DNA of 64,000 nucleotides, taken from NCBI GenBank assembly GCA_023450085.1, contig JAEXHI010000019.1, positions 62,001-126,000 of the forward strand, given 5' to 3'. Of this stretch, positions 49,824-58,279 are shown piece by piece. The first letter of the stretch is position 1. Each line of letters begins with the position of its first letter. The DNA is from Bacteroidota bacterium. GTDB taxonomy: Bacteria > Bacteroidota > Bacteroidia > Sphingobacteriales > Sphingobacteriaceae. Both the position numbers and the translations under genes were made by a program. The notes beneath the pieces are model-generated. The model was not told the origin of the DNA. It made no database searches and worked only from the letters and a program-made list of their open reading frames with translations.

Positions 49824-50588
49824 ATGTTTTCATTTCAAGATAAAAAAGTGATCATTACTGGCGGAGGAAGTGGCATAGGTAAGGCTACCGCCATCGCATT
49901 TGCCCAAAAAGGGGCCGAAGTTCATATCCTAGAAATGGATGTTAAAAGCGCTAACCAAACGGCGAGCGAAATCACAAAAGAGGGGCTAAAGGCAGTTGCC
50001 CATCAATGCAATGTGGCCATTCAGTCAGAAGTAGAAAGCGTTTTCGAGAAAATAGGCGCAGTACATGTATTGATTAATAATGCTGGGATTGCACATATCG
50101 GCAAAGCAGATAATACCAATGAAGAAGATTTCGATAGGGTCATGAACGTGAATGTAAAAGGAGTTTACAACTGTATTAAAGCGGTTATCCCGCAGCTAAG
50201 AAAAAATAATGGTGGAGTGATTTTGAACATGGCCTCTATAGCCGCTTTAGTTGGCTTGGCAGATAGGTTTGCTTATAGCACGGCAAAAGGAGCAGTTAAA
50301 GCTATGACAATGAGTGTTGCCAAAGACTATTTGCATGAAAATATCCGTTGTGTTTCTATTTCGCCAGCTCGCGTGCATACGCCTTTTGTAGATGGTTTCT
50401 TAGCTGAAAATTATGGTGATAACCAAGTTGAAATGTTTGATAGGCTATCAAAATCACAACCTATAGGTAGAATGGCCCATCCGGAAGAAATTGGATGTTT
50501 AGCATTATATTTATGTAGTGATGAAGCTTCGTTCATTACAGGGGTGGATTATCCCATTGATGGTGGATTTACCACTTTAAATAATTGA
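49824..50588 (+). CDS. SDR oxidoreductase, probable 2-keto-3-deoxy-L-fuconate dehydrogenase
   Basis: Short-chain dehydrogenase of 254 residues. TGGGSGIG (12-19) binds NAD(P), NNAG is near 88-91, and the catalytic Ser-Tyr-Lys set is visible (MASIAALVG, then YSTAKGA). The loop CVSISPARVHTPFVDGFL differs from the second SDR in the cluster. It resembles the BDH2-like group, which includes the KDF dehydrogenase of the Xanthomonas fucose pathway, so it is assigned to oxidation at C4 of 2-keto-3-deoxyfuconate. The assignment against the other SDR is inference. Confidence 0.82.
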   Translation: MFSFQDKKVIITGGGSGIGKATAIAFAQKGAEVHILEMDVKSANQTASEITKEGLKAVAHQCNVAIQSEVESVFEKIGAVHVLINNAGIAHIGKADNTNEEDFDRVMNVNVKGVYNCIKAVIPQLRKNNGGVILNMASIAALVGLADRFAYSTAKGAVKAMTMSVAKDYLHENIRCVSISPARVHTPFVDGFLAENYGDNQVEMFDRLSKSQPIGRMAHPEEIGCLALYLCSDEASFITGVDYPIDGGFTTLNN

Positions 50589-50670
50589 TACAACCGATTT
50601 GTTTGCCCCACATTAACAAAGAGTGAAAATTATAACCTTAACCAATTCTTTAATTTTTAAAAATTATGAT

Positions 50671-51996
50671 ATGAAAAAGATATTAACCGTTTGTTTACTG
50701 CTACTGACTTTATTACAAGTAAAAGCCCAATATGTGCCTGCAAAGGAAAATCTTGAGGCTAGAAAGGCGTTCGAAGCCATGCGTTTCGGACTTTTTATCC
50801 ATTGGGGGCCATTTAGTATACCCGGTAGTGGCGAGTGGGTAATGAATAATCGCAATATCAAGGTAAAAGATTATACTCGTTTAAAAGATTTTTTTAATCC
50901 TATTGAGTTTAATGCAGCTGACTATGTAGGTTTAGCCAAGAAGGCGGGTATGAAATACATCACATTTATTACCCGTCATCACGACGGCTTCAGTATGTGG
51001 GATACCAAATATTCTGATTTCAATATCATGAACACTCCTTATAAAAAGGATATATTAAAAATGCTGGCTAACGAATGTCGTAAACAAGGAGTTAAACTAT
51101 TTTTGTACTATTCTTTACTTGATTGGCGCAGAGAAGATTATCCACATGAAACAGGTAAAACTGGACGAAAGACAGGGAGACTAGGTAAAAAAGGCGATTA
51201 TGCTTCTTACTTGCAGTTTATGAAAAATCAATTAACGGAACTTTTGACCAATTATGGAAAAATTGACGGAATTTGGTTCGATGGTCATTGGGACCAAACG
51301 GCACCAGAAGGTGAAAAGGATAGATCTTCAAGAATAGATTGGAAATACGATGAAATTTACGGGCTAATCCACAAATTACAGCCCTGGGCACTCATTGGTA
51401 ACAACCACCACTTAAGCCCTTTCTCAGGGGAAGACTTTCAAATGTTCGAAAGAGACCTTCCGGGCGAAAATAAGGGAGGATTAAGTTTTCAGGAACCTTC
51501 AGATCATTTGCCCATAGAAACATGCGAAACCATGAATGGCTCGTGGGGATTTAACCTTACTGATGACAGATATAAATCAGAAAAGGAGATTGTTCATTAT
51601 TTGATTGGTGCAGCAGGTAGAAACGCCAATTTGTTGTTGAATGTTGGCCCGATGCCAAATGGAAAAATACAGAAAGAATTTGTAGATACTTTAGAAGCCA
51701 CAGGAAAATGGCTGGCCAAATACGGAGAAACGATCTATGGTACTCAAGGCAAAGTTATTAAACCGCAAAAATGGGGCATAGCTACCAGAAAAGGAAAAAC
51801 GATTTATGTGCATTTGCTCAATGACAGTGGTGCCGACCATATTGTGCTACCAGATTTTGACAAAAAGCCAATAAGTGCAGTGCTTTTTGATGGCGGGGCT
51901 AAAGTGAAGTATCAGTTAGTGAACGGTGAATTGCACTTAATGGTTAATAAAGATCCTTCATCCATAGATACCATTATCAAACTTGAACTACAATAA
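50671..51996 (+). CDS. secreted alpha-L-fucosidase (GH29)
   Basis: Exo-fucosidase of 441 residues that releases L-fucose from glycan ends. The signal peptide (MKKILTVCLLLLTLLQVKAQ) supports the ATG at 50671; an upstream start in the same frame would add 16 unsuitable residues. The GH29 motif GIWFDGHWD places the nucleophile at about Asp204. RFGLFIHWGPFSIPG, TRHHDGFSMWD and ETMNGSWGF are also family marks. A small C-terminal beta domain ends the chain. It should work in the periplasm or outside and feed FucP of the same operon. Confidence 0.95.
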   Translation: MKKILTVCLLLLTLLQVKAQYVPAKENLEARKAFEAMRFGLFIHWGPFSIPGSGEWVMNNRNIKVKDYTRLKDFFNPIEFNAADYVGLAKKAGMKYITFITRHHDGFSMWDTKYSDFNIMNTPYKKDILKMLANECRKQGVKLFLYYSLLDWRREDYPHETGKTGRKTGRLGKKGDYASYLQFMKNQLTELLTNYGKIDGIWFDGHWDQTAPEGEKDRSSRIDWKYDEIYGLIHKLQPWALIGNNHHLSPFSGEDFQMFERDLPGENKGGLSFQEPSDHLPIETCETMNGSWGFNLTDDRYKSEKEIVHYLIGAAGRNANLLLNVGPMPNGKIQKEFVDTLEATGKWLAKYGETIYGTQGKVIKPQKWGIATRKGKTIYVHLLNDSGADHIVLPDFDKKPISAVLFDGGAKVKYQLVNGELHLMVNKDPSSIDTIIKLELQ

Positions 51997-52001
51997 AACA
52001 A

Positions 52002-52847
52002 ATGAAACTGATCAGATTTGGACCAGCAGGCGAAGAAAAGCCAGGATTGATTATTAATGAAGAATATTTCGATGTATCGGAAATAGTAAATGATTATGAT
52101 GAAATATTTTTTGCAGAAAACGGACTGGGAAAATTGGAAAGTGCCATCAACAAAATCCAGCTAAAGAAAATCAATGCTAATGTGCGCTTGGGTCCACCCA
52201 TAGCAAGGCCTTCTAAGCTACTTTGTGTAGGATTAAACTATCTTGATCATGCTCGTGAAACTAATGCCTGCATTCCTGAAGAACCGATTTTATTTTTTAA
52301 ATCAACTACGGCAATTGTTGGTCCTTATGATGATTTGATTATCCCCAAAAATAGTATTAAAACAGATTGGGAAGTAGAATTAGCCATTGTTATTGGTAAA
52401 AAAGCCTCTTATGTGAGCTTAGAGGAGGCCGAAGATCATATTGCAGGTTACTGTTTGCATAACGATTATAGCGAAAGAGAATTCCAGTTAGAACGAAATG
52501 GACAATGGGCGAAAGGCAAGGGTTGCGATACTTTTGCACCACTAGGACCATTTATGGTTACCAAAGAAGAAATATCTGATGTACACCAACTTCGATTGTG
52601 GCTAAAAGTGAATGGAGAAACTCAGCAAGACGGCAATACGTCGAACCTGATTTTCAATATACCTTTTTTGGTGCATTATATTAGTCAATTTATGACTTTG
52701 CTACCTGGTGATGTCATTTCTACTGGCACTCCTGCAGGGGTTGGACTTGGTCAAAAACCAATGCCTTGGTACCTAAATCCTGGAGATGTTGTAGAACTGG
52801 GAATTGAAGGTATGGGGATAAGTAAACAAAAAGTTAAAGCATATTAA
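52002..52847 (+). CDS. fumarylacetoacetate hydrolase family enzyme, probable 2,4-diketo-3-deoxy-L-fuconate hydrolase
   Basis: Metal-dependent C-C hydrolase of 281 residues. The FAH fold marks are KLLCVGLNYLDHARE (72-86), WEVELAIVIGKKA (metal Glu pair), NDYSEREFQ (metal Asp) and PGDVISTGTPAGVGLG. In this operon it should cleave 2,4-diketo-3-deoxy-L-fuconate into pyruvate and L-lactate, the hydrolytic finish of the non-phosphorylating route, rather than an aldolase cleavage. It follows the fucosidase by 5 bases and precedes the mutarotase by 2. Confidence 0.9.
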   Translation: MKLIRFGPAGEEKPGLIINEEYFDVSEIVNDYDEIFFAENGLGKLESAINKIQLKKINANVRLGPPIARPSKLLCVGLNYLDHARETNACIPEEPILFFKSTTAIVGPYDDLIIPKNSIKTDWEVELAIVIGKKASYVSLEEAEDHIAGYCLHNDYSEREFQLERNGQWAKGKGCDTFAPLGPFMVTKEEISDVHQLRLWLKVNGETQQDGNTSNLIFNIPFLVHYISQFMTLLPGDVISTGTPAGVGLGQKPMPWYLNPGDVVELGIEGMGISKQKVKAY

Positions 52848-52849
52848 GC

Positions 52850-53179
52850 ATGAAAAAATATTGTTTAGCCCTAGATCTTATTAATGATCCCGAACTGATC
52901 CTAGCCTATGAGCAATATCACCAAAAAATTTGGCCTGAAATTGTAATCAGCATTAGAGAAGCTGGGATTGAAAATATGCAAATATACAGGGTGGGGAATA
53001 GATTGTTTATGATTATGGAAGTAAATGATGGATTTAGTTTTGAAACTAAAAGAAAGGCAGATGAAGCTAATTCTAAAGTACAGGAATGGGAAACACTAAT
53101 GTGGAAATATCAGCAAGCCCTGCCTTTTGCTAAACCCGGTGAAAAATGGTTACTTATGGATAAAATATTTGATTTGTAA
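52850..53179 (+). CDS. RhaM-type sugar mutarotase, probable L-fucose mutarotase
   Basis: Small protein of 109 residues of the L-rhamnose mutarotase family, which interconverts sugar anomers. LDLINDPELILAYEQYHQKIWPEI contains the family His near 25, and IYRVGNRLFMIMEV is the core strand. In this operon it should speed alpha/beta conversion of L-fucose before oxidation. The stop TAA shares a base with the next ATG (TAATG), so translation is coupled to the lactonase. Confidence 0.85.
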   Translation: MKKYCLALDLINDPELILAYEQYHQKIWPEIVISIREAGIENMQIYRVGNRLFMIMEVNDGFSFETKRKADEANSKVQEWETLMWKYQQALPFAKPGEKWLLMDKIFDL

Positions 53180-54003
53180 TGATTGATGCACATGTTCATT
53201 TTTGGGAGTATGAGCCGGTAAAAGATGCGTGGATAGCTGATCATATGGCTGCTATAAAAGGAGATTTTATGCCTCCTGACTTGGAAGTAGAACTTAAATT
53301 GAATGAGGTGAATGGGTGTGTGGCGGTACAAGCAGATCAAAGTGAAAATGAAACCAAGTTTTTGTTGGCGCAAGCCGAACAGTATCCCTTTATAAAAGGT
53401 GTGGTTGGTTGGATAGATTTTAGAAGCCAACAACTACCAGAACGATTGGCTTTTTTTGCCGATAATAATAAACTGAAGGGGTGGCGTCATATCGTTCAGG
53501 CTGAACCTAAAGGATTTTTAAATCAATCAGATTTTTTGCGTGGAATATCAGAATTGGAGCAATATGGACATACTTACGATATTTTAATCAACCAGCAACA
53601 GTTGCCAGAAGTAATTGATTTTGTATGGAAATTCCCCGAACAAAAATTTGTATTGGATCACATTGCCAAGCCTGCCATTGCTAACCAAAAAAAACGTGAA
53701 GAATGGGCTATGGGCATAGAGCTATTGGCACAACATAAAAATGTTTATTGTAAAGTTTCGGGTTTAGTAACCGAAGCTGATTGGAACAATTGGGTGTATG
53801 AAGATATGATTTACTATTTAGAAACGGTGTTTGAACATTTTGGAGCACATAGGTTAATGTTTGGCTCTGATTGGCCGGTTTGTACACTTGCAACAAACTA
53901 TAAAAATACAAAACAAATAGTAGAAACATTTGCTGCTCAGCTAACAGTCGAGCAACAAAGAGCAATTTTTGAAACAACAGCGATGAGGTGTTATAATCTT
54001 TAA
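53179..54003 (+). CDS. amidohydrolase-family lactonase, probable L-fuconolactonase
   Basis: Enzyme of 274 residues with a TIM-barrel amidohydrolase pattern: the HVHFW metal motif (5-9), KGVVGWIDF, a GWRHIVQ strand, VLDHIAKP, KVSGLVTEAD and MFGSDWPV near the end. It fits the COG3618 lactonase group, which hydrolyses L-fucono-1,5-lactone to L-fuconate. It overlaps the mutarotase by one base and lies 4 bases before the second SDR. Confidence 0.88.
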   Translation: MIDAHVHFWEYEPVKDAWIADHMAAIKGDFMPPDLEVELKLNEVNGCVAVQADQSENETKFLLAQAEQYPFIKGVVGWIDFRSQQLPERLAFFADNNKLKGWRHIVQAEPKGFLNQSDFLRGISELEQYGHTYDILINQQQLPEVIDFVWKFPEQKFVLDHIAKPAIANQKKREEWAMGIELLAQHKNVYCKVSGLVTEADWNNWVYEDMIYYLETVFEHFGAHRLMFGSDWPVCTLATNYKNTKQIVETFAAQLTVEQQRAIFETTAMRCYNL

Positions 54004-54007
54004 GAAA

Positions 54008-54778
54008 ATGGACTTGCAATTAAAGGATAAGGTAATTTTGGTAAGTGGTGGGGCTAAAGGTATTGGTGAAGCGATATGTAAGACATTAGCCCAAGAAGGT
54101 GCTATTCCTATCATTATAGGTAGAAATGAAGCAGATAATGATAATTTGAAGCATGAAATTACTGCGTTGGGCGGAAAATGTGCCAGTATAGTCGCAGAAC
54201 TTTCTGATCCTATCGAATGCCAAAATGCAGTTACCGCTGCGGTGGCGATTTTTGGTAAAATTGATGGATTAGTAAACAATGCCGGCCTTAATGATGGCGT
54301 TGGACTAGAAAATGGAAACTATGAGGGTTTTTTACTTTCTCTTCATCGCAATGTAGTACACTACTATTTGTTGGCACATTATGCGTTGCCCTATCTTAAA
54401 AAAACACAAGGCAGTATTATCAATATAAGTTCCAAAACGGGGATTACCGGTCAGGGTGAGACCTCAGGCTATGCCGCTGCAAATGGTGCTCGTAACGCAC
54501 TCACCAGAGAATGGGCTGTAGAGATGTTAAAATATAATATTAGGGTAAATGCAATTGTTGTGGCCGAGTGTTGGACGCCGCAGTACGAACGTTGGATACA
54601 AACTTTACCAAACGCAGATGAAAAACTAAAGGAAATAAACTCCCGAATTCCATTTCAAAATCGAATGACATCTCCTAGTGAGATCGCTAATACTGCGGTT
54701 TTCCTGCTTTCCGAAAAATCTAGCCATACTACGGGTCAACTGCTTTACGTTGATGGTGGCTATTGTACATTTGGATAG
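54008..54778 (+). CDS. SDR oxidoreductase, probable L-fucose dehydrogenase
   Basis: Short-chain dehydrogenase of 256 residues. SGGAKGIG (14-21) binds the cofactor, NNAG is near 90-93, and the active set is SSKTGITGQGETSGYAAANGA, with Asn in place of the usual Lys in the Y-x3-K motif (YAAANGA). The TPQYERWIQTLP and SSHTTGQLLYVDGGY segments match, from memory, FucX-type fucose dehydrogenases. It would oxidise L-fucose to the lactone. The Y-x3-N substitution is unusual and could affect activity. Confidence 0.82.
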   Translation: MDLQLKDKVILVSGGAKGIGEAICKTLAQEGAIPIIIGRNEADNDNLKHEITALGGKCASIVAELSDPIECQNAVTAAVAIFGKIDGLVNNAGLNDGVGLENGNYEGFLLSLHRNVVHYYLLAHYALPYLKKTQGSIINISSKTGITGQGETSGYAAANGARNALTREWAVEMLKYNIRVNAIVVAECWTPQYERWIQTLPNADEKLKEINSRIPFQNRMTSPSEIANTAVFLLSEKSSHTTGQLLYVDGGYCTFG

Positions 54779-54832
54779 GGCCTTACTGCGGGGCTAGCCT
54801 TTAATATTGTTGTTTGCTAATTTACCTAAAGA

Positions 54833-55978
54833 ATGAATCTAGAATATAATAAAGCCTATCCTGGTATAGACGACTTACGTAATAAAGCGAAAAGTAGGAT
54901 ACCGCATTTTGCATTTGAATATTTAGATGGCGGTTGTAACGAAGATGTGAATTTATATCGTAACACGGCAGAACTTAGAGAGGTGCAGTTAACCCCCTTC
55001 TATTTAAATGAGTATGTAGGACCTGATATGAGCACTTCTTTGTTTGGCAAAACATACGCAGCACCATTTGGGGTTGCTCCCGTAGGTTTACAGGGTTTAA
55101 TTTGGCCCAACTCTCCCAATATTTTGGCCAAGGCAGCTAAAGAACATAATGTGCCATTTATTTTAAGTACAGTATCTACGAGTGCCATAGAAGATATTGC
55201 TAAAATTATGGAAGGGGATTTCTGGTACCAATTATACCATCCGGCAGAAGACGTGTTGCGTGATGATATTCTACGTAGACTAAAAGAAACAGGCTGTAAT
55301 GTGTTGGTGATTTTGGCCGATGTTCCCTCTTTTGGCTTTAGGCCTAGGGACATTCGTAATGGCTTGGCAATGCCGCCTCGTATGACTTTAAAAAATATCC
55401 TGCAAATAATAGGCCGACCAAATTGGGCCTTACAAACATTGGTGTATGGTAAGCCCTCATTTGCGACAATGAAACGTTATATGCCAAGAGGATTGGATAT
55501 GAGTCAGCTAGGAGAGTTTATGAATAGAACTTTTTCTGGCAGATTAAATAGAGATAGAATTGCTACAATTAGAGATAAATGGCAGGGTAAATTGGTTATC
55601 AAAGGAATTGCAAGTAGGGAAGATGCACAACTAGCCGTTGATTTAGGCTTAGATGGTATAATTGTGTCAAACCATGGCGGTAGGCAGCTTGATGCCGGAG
55701 AGGCGGCAGTGAAATCTTTAGCAAAACTATTGCCGTTTAAAGATAAGCTTACCGTAATGATGGATAGTGGCATTAGATCTGGAGCCGATGTGGCAAGGGC
55801 GTTGGCTGTAGGCGCTGATTTTACTTTTTTAGGCAGGACATTTATGTATAGTACTGCGGCATTGGGCAACAAAGGAGGCCAGCATGCAATGGCTGTTTTA
55901 AAACATCAATTAAAACAAGTAATGGATCAGCTTAGCTGCGAACGCACAACAGATTTTTCAAAGCATCTTATCACCTAA
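54833..55978 (+). CDS. lldD: FMN-dependent L-lactate dehydrogenase (alpha-hydroxy-acid oxidase family)
   Basis: Flavoprotein of 381 residues oxidising L-lactate (or another L-2-hydroxy acid) to pyruvate. The active-site His281 lies in VSNHGGRQLDA, with PVGLQGLIWPN near the N-terminus, WYQLYH and MDSGIRSGADVARALAVGADF binding FMN. It lies 54 bases after the fucose dehydrogenase gene on the same strand, the place where L-lactate produced by the fucose route would be used. It could join the electron transport chain at the inner membrane. An inverted repeat follows. Confidence 0.9.
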   Translation: MNLEYNKAYPGIDDLRNKAKSRIPHFAFEYLDGGCNEDVNLYRNTAELREVQLTPFYLNEYVGPDMSTSLFGKTYAAPFGVAPVGLQGLIWPNSPNILAKAAKEHNVPFILSTVSTSAIEDIAKIMEGDFWYQLYHPAEDVLRDDILRRLKETGCNVLVILADVPSFGFRPRDIRNGLAMPPRMTLKNILQIIGRPNWALQTLVYGKPSFATMKRYMPRGLDMSQLGEFMNRTFSGRLNRDRIATIRDKWQGKLVIKGIASREDAQLAVDLGLDGIIVSNHGGRQLDAGEAAVKSLAKLLPFKDKLTVMMDSGIRSGADVARALAVGADFTFLGRTFMYSTAALGNKGGQHAMAVLKHQLKQVMDQLSCERTTDFSKHLIT

Positions 55979-55980
55979 AA

Positions 55981-56022
55981 CTGTTGTGGTTTATTAGCAG
56001 GCTTTTTTTATAACCACAACAG
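55981..56022. terminator. hairpin between the fucose operon and dgt
   Basis: CTGTTGTGGTTA and TAACCACAACAG arms pair over 12 bp around a loop containing a T-run. It sits between two convergent stops, but no T-run follows the right arm, so it may be a factor-assisted or weak bidirectional terminator. Confidence 0.5.
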
Positions 56023-56036
56023 CAATAAGGCCGTCG

Positions 56037-57383
56037 TTAAATGGAAGGGAAAGAAATCCCTTTGATTTTGCTGTAAAGTTCTACAGCATATAAATCGGTC
56101 ATACCTGATACAAAATCCAGTACGCTTTGTACCCTTGAATAAAGATCTTGTTTCTCGGTATGAAATTGCTTTGGAATAAGTTTTACTAGCTTTCTGTAAT
56201 AGTGAGTGTCATTATGTACCAAGGCAGGTACAAACTCTTCTAACAAGCCCGCCATTACCTTATATCCAGAAACTTCTTTTTGTATTACTGATTGATAGTT
56301 GTAAATCTTTTCTATGGAGATTTCCTCGATGGCTCTCCAAGCCAACGAATATTGCTCAGGTAGGGAATCTGTTAAGCTTTTGTTAAAGGTTCCACTAAGG
56401 ATAGCGCCTTGCTCTTCGTAAAAAATGCGAGAACATTCATAAATCAACGTGCTAATGGCTTTAGCCCTTAACAAGCTTACTTTAGCATCGTCATCCTCTA
56501 AATCATTCTCTAGTCTTTCTATTAAATTTTCGCCTTTGCAAAGTGGCAACAACAAGTTCTTTACTTCATCAAAGCTTAAAATTTGCAAACGGTGTGCATC
56601 TTCCAAATCAATAATGCCATAACAAATATCGTCAGCCGCTTCTACTAAAAAGCTTAACGGATGACGAAAATATCCTAATGGACTTTCGCTATCTGAAATC
56701 ATGCCCAGTTCAGTGGCTAACCTCCTGAAAATTTCTTTTTCTGATTGGAAGAAGCCATATTTTTTGCGGTGTAACAAAGGTTTTTGATGACCAAGGATTG
56801 ACTCGCACGGATATTTGCCAATTGCAGCTAAAGTGGCATAAGTTAAAGCATAAGCGCCGTTACCTTTTCCTTCGAAAGGATGCGTTAAAATACGAATGGC
56901 ATTGGCATTACCCTCAAAATGGGTGAAATCCTTTTTTTGTTCTTCGGTAAGTTGATCTAAGTAAACCTTTCCTTCTCCATTGGTGAAATATCTTGAAATG
57001 GCTGCCTCGCCAGAATGTCCAAAGGCAGGATTGCCCAAATCGTGCGCAAGTGCTGCGGCAGCAACAATATTGCCCACCTCGCTCATTAGAGGTACTTCCT
57101 CGTCAATGTTGGGATTGTCCTTTTTAGTTTGGTTGTAAAATATACGTCCTAAAGAACGCCCCACACTAGCCACCTCCAAGCTGTGTGTTAAACGGTTATG
57201 TACGAAAACACTTCCTGGTAGAGGAAATACTTGTGTTTTGTTTTGTAAGCGCCTAAAAGGCGACGAAAAAATCAACCTGTCGTAATCGATCTGAAATTGA
57301 GATCTGGCTTCGTCTGTATCTCTAATCGGTCTTTGCTCGTGTCCCCAACGTGTTGCAGACAACAATTTTTTCCATTCCATCAT
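56037..57383 (-). CDS. dgt: deoxyguanosinetriphosphate triphosphohydrolase (dGTPase)
   Basis: HD-domain enzyme of 448 residues cutting dGTP to deoxyguanosine and triphosphate, a role in nucleotide pools or phage defence. The HD motif is clear: LTHSLEVASVGRSLGR (first His), then AALAHDLGNPAFGHSGE (His-Asp pair). RLQNKTQVFPL near the N-terminus is family-typical. The ATG at 57383 starts 2 bases after the stop of the upstream PH-domain gene. A GTG at 57386 overlaps that stop and is less likely. Confidence 0.92.
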   Translation of the reverse strand: MMEWKKLLSATRWGHEQRPIRDTDEARSQFQIDYDRLIFSSPFRRLQNKTQVFPLPGSVFVHNRLTHSLEVASVGRSLGRIFYNQTKKDNPNIDEEVPLMSEVGNIVAAAALAHDLGNPAFGHSGEAAISRYFTNGEGKVYLDQLTEEQKKDFTHFEGNANAIRILTHPFEGKGNGAYALTYATLAAIGKYPCESILGHQKPLLHRKKYGFFQSEKEIFRRLATELGMISDSESPLGYFRHPLSFLVEAADDICYGIIDLEDAHRLQILSFDEVKNLLLPLCKGENLIERLENDLEDDDAKVSLLRAKAISTLIYECSRIFYEEQGAILSGTFNKSLTDSLPEQYSLAWRAIEEISIEKIYNYQSVIQKEVSGYKVMAGLLEEFVPALVHNDTHYYRKLVKLIPKQFHTEKQDLYSRVQSVLDFVSGMTDLYAVELYSKIKGISFPSI

Positions 57384-57385
57384 CA

Positions 57386-57766
57386 CTATCCAATTACATA
57401 AGTAGCAAGTACTTTTTGTACTTCGTAAACATTTACAGATTTGTTGAATTTCTTTTTGATGCTTGGGAGAGCTTCGCCAGAAATCCAGATTTTTAGTTCT
57501 GCATCTAAATCGAAAGTACCAGCGGTTTCTACGCTAAACCTCGAAATGCTTTTATAGGTGATTGAAAGATATTCGGTTTTGCTCCCTGTTAATCCTTGTA
57601 TATCCACAATAATCAATCGTTTATTGGTGAACATAAAAGTGTCTCTGAACAATTTGAAGCCAAGTTCTATGTTTTCGTTATTGATAAGTAGCTGTCCGTA
57701 ATTCTTTAAAAGATCTTCTTGGCTAACGGTAGAAGCGTTACCCATGATGCTTGAAAAAAGTCCCAT
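57386..57766 (-). CDS. bacterial PH-domain protein
   Basis: Protein of 126 residues with the bacterial pleckstrin-homology pattern: LGFKLFRDTFMFTNKRLIIVDIQGLTGSKTEYLSITYKSISRFSVETAG. No signal or membrane segment. The ligand and role of this family are poorly known. It is 2 bases upstream of the dgt ATG and probably shares its transcript. Confidence 0.82.
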   Translation of the reverse strand: MGLFSSIMGNASTVSQEDLLKNYGQLLINNENIELGFKLFRDTFMFTNKRLIIVDIQGLTGSKTEYLSITYKSISRFSVETAGTFDLDAELKIWISGEALPSIKKKFNKSVNVYEVQKVLATYVIG

Positions 57767-57820
57767 TATTTTGATGAATATTTTTTTGCGATGTTAAGTA
57801 AAATTTCAAATAGTTGGGAC

Positions 57821-58276
57821 TTATTTGGTAAGAAACTTATCGCCAACTAAATTAAGTTTGAGTCCATGCTCCAAAAATGCTTTGCAAGCATCTAAAACAG
57901 TGGTAAATCCACCTGTAGAATCCTTGATAATGGCAATTAAATCATCTCCAGTTTCATGGAAGCCGTAATTTTTAATCACTACATAGGTGCTGTTTTCGTC
58001 AATGGCAGTGAAATTAAAATCAATGGTAGTTGCAGGATTTCCCCACTCCGCAATGATCTTTTGATTGGGTGTTATATCCTTTACCAGCACTTCAGCAGAT
58101 GCGCCATACATTTCCCAATGCCAAGTAACTACTTTTCCGGTTTCAAGTTTTCCACTCGACTTTGTAAACCAAAAATTGGTAGTAACGGTGGGGTCAACAA
58201 AAGCATTAAAAACTTCCGCCGCAGGCTTTCTGATTAACATTTGGGTTTCCACACAAGGGCTGTTTTTGCTTTCCAT
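57821..58276 (-). CDS. SRPBCC (AHSA1-like) domain protein
   Basis: Soluble protein of 151 residues with the START/Bet v1-type helix-grip fold: IRKPAAEVFNAFVDPTVTTNFWFTKSSGKLE, then VTWHWEMYGASAEVLV and GGFTTVLDACKAFLEHG. Members bind hydrophobic ligands or act with chaperones; nothing more specific can be claimed. It follows the patatin gene by 3 bases on the same strand. Confidence 0.85.
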   Translation of the reverse strand: MESKNSPCVETQMLIRKPAAEVFNAFVDPTVTTNFWFTKSSGKLETGKVVTWHWEMYGASAEVLVKDITPNQKIIAEWGNPATTIDFNFTAIDENSTYVVIKNYGFHETGDDLIAIIKDSTGGFTTVLDACKAFLEHGLKLNLVGDKFLTK

Positions 58277-58279
58277 TTT

